NCBI RefSeq assembly: GCF_027595985.1
Contig: NC_073305.1
Location: 27,510,134 to 27,574,133, forward strand
Length of the DNA stretch: 64,000 nucleotides
From: Sorex araneus
Taxonomy: Eukaryota; Chordata; Mammalia; Eulipotyphla; Soricidae
Direction of reading: 5' to 3'
The translations under genes were made by a program, and so were the position numbers. Below the pieces are notes generated by a model. That model was not told the DNA's origin and searched no databases. It saw only the letters and a list, made by a program, of their open reading frames with translations. Every line of letters begins with the position of its first letter. Position 1 is the first letter of the stretch. Shown here one piece after another: positions 55,616 to 64,000 of the stretch.

Positions 55616-56056
55616 ATGAAAAAATGTTCTTCATCACTAATCATCAGGGAGATGCAGATCAAAACAACAGTGAGATACCACCTCACACCACAGAGACTGG
55701 CACACATCCAAAAGAACAAAAGCAACCGCTGTTGGCGAGGGTGTGGGGAGAAAGGGATCCTCCTACACTGCTGGTGGGAATGCCGACTGGTTCAGCCCTT
55801 TTGGAAAACAATATGGACGCTTCTCAAAAAATTAGAAATTGAGCTCCCATTTGACTCAGCAATACCACTGCTGAGAATATATCCTGGAGAAGCAAAAAAG
55901 TATAGTAGAAATGACATCTGCACTTATATTTTCATCGCAGCACTGTTTACAGTAGCCAGAATCTGGAAAAAACCCCAGTGCCCGAGAACAGATGACTGGT
56001 TAACGAAACTTTGGTACATTTGTACAATGGAATACTATGCAGCTGTTAAAAGATGA
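55616..56056 (+). pseudogene. L1 ORF2 protein C-terminal remnant
   Basis: An open 146-codon frame encodes the last part of the L1 reverse transcriptase polyprotein: [15 protein letters not shown], then [19 protein letters not shown] (Cys-rich C-terminal motif), [36 protein letters not shown] and MEYYAAVK. The frame is intact to a stop at 56056, but endonuclease and RT domains are absent because the insertion is 5'-truncated, so it is a dead fragment. The first ATG is an internal methionine. Confidence 0.88.
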
Positions 56057-56483
56057 AGTCATAAATTTTGCATATAAGTAGATCAACATGGAAAGTATCA
56101 TGCTAAGTGAAATGAGTCATAAAGAGAGAGGCAGACATAGAAAGATTGTACTCATCTGTGGAATATAAAATAACAGAGTAGGAGACTAACACCCAAGAAT
56201 AGTAGAAATTAGTATCAGGAGTTTGGCTCCATGGCTTGGAAGCCGGGCTCACATGCTGGGGGAAATGGCAGCTCAGATAGAGAAGGGAACACCAAGTAAA
56301 ATGTGATAGGAGATCTCGAGTGGGAAGGGAGATACGTGCTGAAAGTAGACTAGAGACTAAACCCTTTTTCGAACCACAACACCCAAAAGGAGAGAGAGAA
56401 CAAAAGGAAATACCCTGCCACAGGCAGGGTGGGGTGGTGGGGGGATGGGATTGGGGGGTGGGAGGGATACTGGGTTCATTGGT

Positions 56484-56570
56484 GGTGGAGGGATGGGTTC
56501 TCGATGGACACTGGTGGAGGGATGGGTTCTCGATGGACACTGGTGGAGGGATGGGTTCTCGAACATAGTA
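56484..56570. repeat. 29 bp tandem repeat inside L1 3' UTR
   Basis: Landmark ggtggaggg recurs at 56484, 56513 and 56542, a period of 29 bp over about three units, with identical sequence between. The sister L1 at 42800-42840 has a single unit, so this expansion is copy-specific. Confidence 0.93.
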
Positions 56571-56686
56571 TGAGGGAAACACAAGCACGAAAATGTGTAA
56601 ATCTGTAACTGTACTCTCATGATGATTCACTAATTAAAAAATAAGTAAATAAATAAATAAATAAATAAATAAAAATAACATGAATA

Positions 56687-56870
56687 GGTCTGGAGAGATA
56701 ATACAATGGGGTAGGGCGCTTGCATTTATGAATCCAAGTTGAATTCAGTCCTCAGTACCCCATCTGGCCATTCCTGCCCGGAGTGATCCCTGTGCAGAGC
56801 CAGAGTAAGCCCTGAGCACAGCCTGGTGTGGCCCCAAACCAAAAGAAATAAAGAAATAAAAATAAAATAC
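56687..56870 (+). mobile_element. Family A SINE at L1 tail
   Basis: 'taggtctggagagataatacaatggggtagggc', 'gttgaattcagtcctcagtacccc', 'cctggtgtggccccaaaccaaaag'. It lies directly behind the L1 insertion. Confidence 0.85.
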
Positions 56871-58445
56871 ATGTGTAAAAAAGTCTGCTTCCTTGAGGTT
56901 TTAAAGAATCATTTGACATTGTTCCTAACCTGGTTTTAACCAGCTTTAACGATGACCGAATTGAAAATATAGCTCTGAATTCTTATCACTTGAAATCTTA
57001 CTTTATTTCTACTATCCAGTATCAGAAATGTCATATTGTGTTAGCCTTATAAGGACTTATTTTTCTTTGAGATTTCCCTGGTATTGTTCAGCTTCCATCT
57101 ACTTCACTTTGTAAATTTGACTGTGTGCTTATTAAAAAATTATTTCCATACTTCAGCTGTACACTTACATTCCTTAGTCTGTGATTTTGATTAAAAAAAT
57201 CAAGTCTTGAATAAAATTTAAGAAATGAGCAATCTTTTACTTTTCCAGTGTCTTTAAAAGATTAGGTCTTAATTTTAAAAAAAAAATGGTAAAAGATTAG
57301 GTAAAGGACTAGCATTATAATCTAAAGCAGGTACTGATTCCAGACCCCTGAGTAGAATTACCATCTTTCCAAAAACATGGTGTCACTCTTAGTTTTTGAA
57401 CTGAACCTAGTGGTTTCTTGAACGTAGGTGATTTCCTTTTTCATTATGAATGACTTCCAGATAGACGATCATAGAAGAGTAAAGATAATTTATTCACTTT
57501 GAAGGGAATTTACATTTACTGAATTTTAGATTATATCAGCATAAATTACAAATGAATTTTTGTGTCATTCTCTTCTTTGCCTGGTATTTCTTCCATAGAT
57601 TAACATAATGCTAAGCTCATAAAATTTAAGCCTTAACAAATGAACTTTTTATCCCACTGGAGACTGTAAACATACTTTTTGATGCCTGAGGGTGAAGAGT
57701 CTCAACTGCTTTTATTATTTTGATATCAGTAGATCGTATGGTCAATTTTTATGATTGGAATTATTAAGGAACTTCACAAATTTATTAATCTTCATGATTT
57801 TCAGAATACATGTATTTACTCAGTGGCTCAGTGACTAAGACACTGAATAAATACATCCACTTGTGACTTTCCCTGTATTTTTATCTTTTCCTTCAATATC
57901 ATCCCTGACCAAATAATTTTAGATGATAAAATCAAAATTGTCATATTGTGTTAGAAGTACTACTCTAACCTTATGATTAAGGCACAGTTTTGATAGGGTT
58001 GCAGGGCCACCAATAAAATATGTATTCCATAATGAGGTAGTTGATGTTTTATCTCTTTTCACTTCCCTTGCATCTAGAAGAAAAATTAATATAAGGTGAT
58101 GGTGCCTAAAACCTGGAGTATAGTTTTTGAAATAAAATAAAAATTGAGGCTCAGTTGCCCTCTAGGGGTTTAGTTTTAACATAACACATGTAGAAATGAT
58201 GCAGTGATGTCTTTTGGGGGAAGGGCAGATCTGTTTAGTAAACGAGTGCTGTGCTCTTTCTTCCTTCTCAGTTAGTGTGACTAGTCAGAGTTAGGCTCAG
58301 GAAGTGAGAATATATCTCAGTTTTGTAACCTACAGTTTAAATATCCTTTTTGGTTTTTTTTGTTTGTTTGTTTGTTTTGTTTTTGGGGCTGGAGGTTCTT
58401 TTAAACTCAAAGCAACTGTACCAGGAGAATTGAACACATTTTCAA
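56871..58445. other. CMC1 intron 2, nothing recognised
   Basis: 1.6 kb with no exon, repeat family or notable frame. Confidence 0.45.
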
Positions 58446-58610
58446 GGGGCTGTAGACATCGCACAGTGGGTAGGTTGTTTGCCTTGCACATGGCTGACCT
58501 GGATTTGATCTCTTGACACCCCATATGGTCTTTCAAACACTTACAGGAGTGATCCTTGAGCTAGGAATAAACACTGAACACTCTTGACTGTGAATCCAAA
58601 ACCAGGGGAA
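58446..58610 (+). mobile_element. Family A SINE
   Basis: 'ggggctgtagacatcgcacagtgggtagg', 'ggatttgatctcttgacacccc', 'taggaataaacactgaacac', A-rich end. Confidence 0.85.
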
Positions 58611-59065
58611 AAAATCATTTGGTGACCAATCCATGGGTTCTTTTTTCTCATTAGTGTTACTTCTGGAGCACGTCTAGAGCACTTTACAAGTGGTCAACTC
58701 TCCCTTGTGCTTAAACCCCCAAACAGTGCCATGGACAAATTGGGAATCTCTGGATATGATGAGCGTGGGTTTTTTTTGTTTGTTTGTTTATTTGTTTTTT
58801 AGCACCTTTGATTGGTATCTTTGGATTGGTAGGAATACCTTTTCTCTAGAAACACACTGGCTGTTAGTTGTCTGGTCTAAATAGACCCAACTTTGCATTG
58901 CTCCATGCCTACTTGAGTCTAGTTGAAATTTATCATTGTGCAAAATACTTATTATGTAGAATGTAACATCTCTCTGGCCCCTTGGATCATTTTATTTTAT
59001 TTTCATAGTGATTCACTTGTTGCGATATAGTATTAGCTCTTACAGTTTTTTAATTTTTATTTATT
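58611..59065. other. CMC1 intron 2, nothing recognised
   Basis: T-rich, with (GTTT)-like runs at 58776-58800. Confidence 0.4.
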
Positions 59066-59490
59066 TTATTCATTTTATTTTTTTATTGAATCACAGTAAC
59101 ATACTGTTACAAAGTTGTTCATGATTGGGTTTCAGTCACATTATGTTCATAATCCCTTTATCAGTGTACATTTGTACATTTCCCATCACCAATGTCCCCA
59201 GTTCCCTCCTACTCCACCCTCATGCCTTTCTCTATAGCAGGCACTCTTCCTCCTCTTCCTCTTCCTCCTCCTCTTCTTTCATCTTTTTTCTTCTTTCTTT
59301 TTCTTCCTCCTCCTCCTCCCACCCCGTCTCTTCCTCTTTCCTTCTCTCCCTCTCTCCCACTCTCCCACATGCTCATTCTTTTGATTTTAATGTACATAAT
59401 TACATCATCTATATAACACTCAAGTGTCTGAGGCCCCTTACCAGTGCCCTTATGTTACCCCAAATTCTCCTCTTTTTTCCTCTATGCCCT
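59066..59490 (-). mobile_element. L1 3' UTR fragment
   Basis: T-rich start, 'tttattgaatcacagtaacatactgttacaaagttg', 'catgattgggtttcagtcacat', then 'cccatcaccaatgtccccagttccctcc' and a long polypyrimidine tract; antisense L1 3' end. Confidence 0.75.
59245..59370. repeat. Polypyrimidine (TCC/TTC)n tract
   Basis: Almost uninterrupted pyrimidines on the plus strand, an expanded part of the L1 3' UTR. Ser/Pro-rich frames over it are artefacts. Confidence 0.9.
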
Positions 59491-59496
59491 ATTAGA

Positions 59497-60335
59497 ATCT
59501 GTAAAATACATTGAGAAAAATGTAAGCAAAGTGCTCCAGGATCTGGACCTCAAAGATACTGTCACTGATTTGATTTCATTAGCAAAGATAACAAAAGTAA
59601 GTAAATGACAGTTCATCAAATTAAAAAGTTTTGCATGTTCACCATGAAGCAACTTGAACTAAGTGAAATACACTAAGCCAAGTGGGAGAAGATATTTGCA
59701 CACAATACATCAAATGCAGAACTAGTATCTAAAATATATTAAGCTCTCACAAAGCTCAGCAACAAACCAGTAACCCCATCAAAATATATGAATAAGATCA
59801 AAAAAATAGTACAGCATATAATGCATTTGCCTTGTTCACAGCTAACCTGGGCTCCCTCCCTGACACCACCAAGTCTTGCCAGGAGTGATCCCTGACTACA
59901 GAACCAGAGTAAGCCCTGAGCACTGCTTGAGTGTGTTCCCGCCCCTAAAATGGTGTGAAGACGAAATGAGTACTTACTTGAGAGAACACATGTATGGGGT
60001 CACTTTTCAGTATCACTTATCAAGGAAATCCAAGTGACAGTGATATGCCACTCTCATACCAGTGAGGGTGGCATTTATAAAAAAAAAAAAAAAAGAAATA
60101 CAGTAGGCAGGGAATTGGTGAAGAAGGAACTTGGGTTTATTGCTAGTGGGAATGTTGTCTGATTCAGTCTCTAGAGTTCTTGTAATATTAGAAATAGGGC
60201 TCCTCTTTTACCCAGTGATTCCCCTACTTGGCAGCGTCCCACCAAACACAAAATCACTTATTCAAAATGTTAAACTCTTTTGTAACCTACTCATAGCTGT
60301 GACATCTCTTCCATATGACTTTATTTTTGATTAGA
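59497..60335 (+). mobile_element. Decayed L1 ORF2 fragment, split by a SINE
   Basis: 'gacctcaaagatactgtcactgatttgatttc', 'ttaaaaagttttgcatgttcaccatg', 'gtgggagaagatatttgcacac', 'gcagaactagtatctaaaatatatt' (before the SINE) and 'catgtatggggtcacttttcagtatcac', 'ctagtgggaatgttgtctgattcag', 'cttttacccagtgattcccctac' (after) follow ORF2 order. Confidence 0.82.
59793..59950 (+). mobile_element. Family A SINE nested in L1 ORF2
   Basis: 'gatcaaaaaaatagtacagcatataatgc', 'caggagtgatccctgactacagaaccagagtaagccctgagcactgc'. B-box region eroded; no clear TSD. Confidence 0.72.
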
Positions 60336-60399
60336 AGTGAGTCTCCTCTCACTTCTAGTCAAAAATATTCCTCTCTGGTTTAATCTATCCGGAGAGGAA
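60323..60399. repeat. Two adjacent hairpins
   Basis: Hairpin 1: arms 60323-60341 and 60348-60366 (19 bp, one mismatch) with a 6 nt loop tctcct. Hairpin 2: arms 60368-60378 and 60389-60399 (11 bp, one mismatch) with a 10 nt loop. They sit exactly at the right end of an L1 fragment. Confidence 0.88.
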
Positions 60400-61494
60400 T
60401 TTGCACAAGAGTATGGATACCTGGAGCTTGCAGACTCCTCTCCGCAGCTGCTGGCCACCAGATTGCCTCTAACACCTTGGGTTTTAGTTCTGTTTACACT
60501 AACCTTTTAAAAAAATTCCTCTCATGTTTACAGTGATTATCTTAACATCAGTCTCAGAAATCTCTCACTTGAATTTTAACTGGTGTGTTCTTTTTTTTTT
60601 AATTTCTAGTTTATGTATTAGCAGTGTTACTTTCATTGTTTATTTCTATTTTATTAATGTTTTATTTCTATTTTACTTCTTCACTCTATCTTGTCAACAG
60701 TTCCCTGAAGTCCAGTTTTCTTGAATTTATGTTTTTATTAAGTTCTTACGTAGTGTGACATTTAAGATTTTTTTCCTCTCCCTTAGGGTCTGTTTGCAGT
60801 GTTACCCTGCTCTTTGAAAAATTGTTGGTGAATTCTCTTTAACACTTCTGGCACCTTTCTCTGATATGTTTGTCTTCCCTTGTGGGCTACAAGGTGAGGA
60901 CGGAGGTGTTCTGTGTACTTCCCTGAAGCCAGGAGGGAGGGGAGAAAGAAGCATACTGGTCAGTGCAGTTGTTTTTTTTAAATACCCTTCAGGAATTTCT
61001 CCTCTTCTGTGTTGGGGGCTACCTTTCACTTATCCTCTCTCTTAAGTGGGAAGCACTGAAAAAAAAAAAAATCCAGGACGCTTTGCTAATCCTTCCTGAG
61101 ATCCTTTAAGGTGGGTAGAGGCTTTATTCTTTCGGGGTTACTTTTTATTTTTCTTTTGATTTTCTATTTATTCCCCCAATTTTCTTCCCTCAAGAATGAG
61201 GAGGGCGAACAGTGGGAATCCTCAGGATTTTTAAACTCTTTTTTTCTTTCTCCATAGTGTTCTAGGGGCTGGAATTGGGATTTACGAATCAATGCCATGC
61301 TGAGTCTTGCCACAATCTCTCCACCTCCCCTTCCCCCAAATGCAGGCTACTAGTGCAGTTTGCAGTTTCTGGTGACTGTCTCTTACGCTGTTTTGTGTCA
61401 ACTGACCATTCAAAAACTTCCTTTTATAATAGAGAACAGATCAATTATTACTAATTTCAGATATCAGATCAACTTGGGGTAATTTTATATATAT
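60400..61494. other. CMC1 intron 2, nothing recognised
   Basis: No exon or named repeat; slightly GC-richer around 60800-61000. Confidence 0.4.
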
Positions 61495-61562
61495 GTTGGC
61501 AGTGCAGTGCTAAGTATTAAAGCAAGGCAAGTGCTCAGCCACTGAGCCATTTCCTGGTCTCT
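61495..61562 (-). mobile_element. Family C-like tRNA-derived fragment
   Basis: Reverse complement reads 'agagaccaggaaatggctcagtggctgagcacttgccttgc', an A-box head with a poor B-box region. Confidence 0.55.
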
Positions 61563-64000
61563 GGGAAAAAATTTTTATAGAACTTTACAAAATAAGTAAA
61601 ATAAAGAATTCTTACGGTTATGAGAACATTAGTGAATACCAGAAATTAACTCATAGAGTGCTTGCATTTCATAAATAAGAAACAAGGTTCTTTGACTCAA
61701 AGTTAAAAAGCTAATGAAAACTAACAAAAACAAATTAAACAGAAAATAATGCCAGAAATCTTAAATTTGTTCATGCAGTTTCAGTCATTTTTAAAAATTA
61801 AAAAAAATTTTAACTTCAGATCCTTAAGTCTTATTTCTCATGTATTCTCTTTAGGAAATGTATGCGTGCTCATTGACATAGATTTAAAAAAACCAGAAGA
61901 TTTAGATCTCTAGCTCATTCTAACCCTAATCTAACTTTCAGATTTGTCATTCCAATATATCAGCCTGTACTTGTGTTTCTGATCACTCAGGAAATTAGGT
62001 TAGAAATAAAATTTTGGTTATTAACTGAATTTATTTTTTCAGTCTTTGTTTCCAGGTTGTAGTGCTGTTTAGTTTGTACTACTGATATCGTAAGGAGTAA
62101 ATAAGGCAAAAAAGAAAGACTGAAAGGAGAAAGTTCTAGTTTTACACTTAACTGCTCTAGAACTCTTAATGAAAAATGTTTTCTCTGGATTCATTTTAAT
62201 TTGAGATCAGTTCTGCTTAAATTTTTTAGTAGACGTTTCCTTATGTCTTTTAATTTTAGTTCATTCTTTCATTTTATGGATTTCTTTAGAAGAATCTTGA
62301 TTCCCACAAGAGTAAGTTACTTGTTATCAATAGCTGCACTATTATTTTTTTCTTCAGTGTTTAGTGGAGTGGACATCTGTACAGTGTTCTAGAATATAGT
62401 TCTGGAAATTGTGTTTATTGTCTGTAGTGTTAGTTCATGTTAATTTTTCTTACCAGTATTATTTTGTCACATAAGGTATTAAAAAATCAATAATTGTATT
62501 ATCACCTGGCATATAAATGATGATTTTAAGTCCACACTTTAGGTGCCCCTACCCACGTTTTTCTTCATGGGGGCCTTCTTATCGAAAACTTACTTAAAAT
62601 GTAGGCCGCTTTCTATCCTGTGTTCTCCCTTGCTGCTGTCTTTTTTTTTTTTCCTGTAATACTTGTATTATTCTAACATGCACTGTTCTGTTTCTTGTCT
62701 GTCTCGTCTTTTGGAGTAAGCTTTGCAGGACTAAAGGTCTCTTTTATTCATTTTATCCAAGCTTTCTTCCAAGTTTAAAATAGGTAATAGACTTTATTTT
62801 AAAAAAATGTAACAAACTTGATTTTCCTTTTATCTCAGGGTACTGTTTGAAAATATATTAATTTCAGAGGGATCTTTGAGGATTCTTTAGAATTTTAGCT
62901 TTCAGTTTTCTGTATCTGGTAAATGATGTTAAGTGAAACTCATTTTTACAAGACCTATGAATAAATTTTACAATTATTTTTTAAATATTAACTTTATTTG
63001 TAGTATACAGAATTTCTTTCAAATGTGTACGTGTTTAAAATGTGGTTTTCATTTCTTGTCGAAGAAGGAGAGCTTTTAGTAATATGGAAGCAAGTGGTTA
63101 GGTGACAGTTAAAATTGTAACGGAATTAAAGGCAGCCATCATCAGATTCATTCTTCAATCTGAATAAAACCAGGACCAAGTGGGTTAGGAACAGATTGTT
63201 GGAAAACTGAGTTCTTCCTCTCTTCCTCCAGCTGTTCGGAGACTTATCAGGCCAAGAATTATGCATGCATTCACTTAACTAGAATGTGAGAGATAACTCT
63301 CATAAAAAAATACAATGCTGAAGCTCCTTAAGTTCAACTTATTACTATTGTAATAACTTTTGTAACTATGTATTATTTTATATTAAACCAGTAGGAAATA
63401 ACTTCTTTGTATTTGATACATTAAAAATATGATGACTCCCTAGTTTTAAAGTTTGTATGTTTTGAGAGAAGTCTTTTTAGCTTAATGTCAGCGAAGCAGC
63501 TGCTGTTTGAATTTACTTTGTAAAACACTGCATTATTCATTTCCATAAACAAAACTTCCTTAGTAACTATTTAGCATTAATTTATTTCTATTTATTTCAA
63601 TCAACCCTGTTGACATTCTATTTTAAAATTAAAAATATTCTTTGTGGAATCTAACAGGATTCTAAGAGCCTCTTTCTCTGCTTTTCTTCTGCTATGAGAA
63701 AAAATTTCCAATTAAAAATATTTTATTTACATTTGAAATATTTTATAGTACAATGTTCAATATTTTTATTATTTTAATAAAATTCATTAACAATATAGAG
63801 CTAAAGTAAAATTCTTATTAGTGATGTCTTAAAGTAGTGGTGTCTTTATTAAAGACAAACCATGTTTTTGATCTGGTAGATTTTCTCTCAGATGGCTTTT
63901 TGTGTGAATATAATAGTATTGATAGTACATACACAGTTTGTCATCTTGCATTCCAGTAGTATAAAGTTATTAGATATGTTTAAAGTAATTTATCATTTGT
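61563..64000. other. CMC1 intron 2, nothing recognised
   Basis: 2.4 kb of AT-rich DNA, no repeat family or exon found. The next CMC1 exon is not evident. Confidence 0.45.

Larger units (their letters stand above)
55603..56670 (+). mobile_element. 5'-truncated young L1 with 3' UTR
   Basis: Begins inside ORF2 ('ggccaaaaggcacatgaaaaaatg') and runs through the ORF2 end, the 'agaaagattgtactcatctgtgg' block, a G-rich 3' UTR and an (AAAT)n tail ending at 56670. Flanks 55587-55602 and 56671-56686 match at 13 of 16 bases, a plausible diverged TSD. Confidence 0.9.
31602..64000 (+). other. CMC1: CMC1 gene span (5' part; continues past window)
   Basis: Intron 1 is 31621-43619 (12.0 kb) and intron 2 starts at 43710 and exceeds 20.3 kb. 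Both are phase 1. I looked for the next exon, which should encode DFTKCC-like residues with the second CX9C cysteine, and did not see it. Large introns agree with the tens-of-kilobases size of the gene in human. The introns carry mostly SINEs and L1 ends on both strands. Confidence 0.85.

Noticed and set aside
59125-59514. Serine-rich 129-codon ORF
   Set aside because: Translation of the polypyrimidine tract in an antisense L1 3' UTR.
43710-64000. CMC1 exon 3
   Set aside because: Scanned for coding similar to DFTKCC and following residues between splice signals; nothing convincing was found, so it likely lies beyond the window.

Overview
The window is mammalian nuclear DNA, AT-rich and dominated by interspersed repeats, with one recognisable protein-coding gene. 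The most frequent repeat is a ~170 bp tRNA-headed SINE (called family A below: Pol III A/B-box-like head, body ending in a 'gtgacccaaaaag'-type end, A-rich tail). I associate this repeat, and a second ~240-320 bp SINE sharing a similar head (family B), with eulipotyphlan insectivores and most likely a shrew such as Sorex. That assignment rests on recognising the repeats and could not be searched here.

Layout. 1-1363 is the 5' part of a minus-strand LINE-1: the open N-terminal half of ORF1, a GC-rich 5' UTR, and 4.7 near-identical 150 bp promoter monomers. About 1.4-30 kb is intergenic: fragments of L1 of several ages, two MLT1-type LTRs, LINE-2 remnants, many SINEs and microsatellites. About 30.9-31.8 kb is a CpG island promoter. 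It holds coding exon 1 of CMC1 (31602-31620), a mitochondrial twin-CX9C protein of cytochrome c oxidase biogenesis. Coding exon 2 is at 43620-43709, and the rest of the gene lies beyond the right edge. Intron 1 (12.0 kb) and the visible 20.3 kb of intron 2 are filled with SINEs, L1 3' ends, an LTR-like block and several odd inverted repeats. In human, as I recall it, CMC1 lies beside a large gene-poor interval on the EOMES side, which fits the empty left half.

Items outside ordinary repeat content: a VAV3 exon-1-like fragment antisense in CMC1 intron 2 that appears to keep its splice donor; a SINE family B copy with a perfect 12 bp target-site duplication but a short (ACAGTG)-type tail instead of poly(A); a monomeric L1 promoter array; three hairpin-forming quasi-palindromes in two places; a 65-70 bp inverted duplication 2.9 kb apart; a SINE with its head inverted relative to its body; and a SINE carrying a templated insertion from DNA 0.9 kb upstream. 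I see no prokaryotic features, CRISPR array or complete non-repeat gene other than the start of CMC1.

Terms used below: family A = short tRNA-headed SINE with A-rich tail; family B = longer SINE with similar head, a distinct body and a (ACAGTG)-like tail; family C = tRNA-like head only. TSD = target-site duplication.
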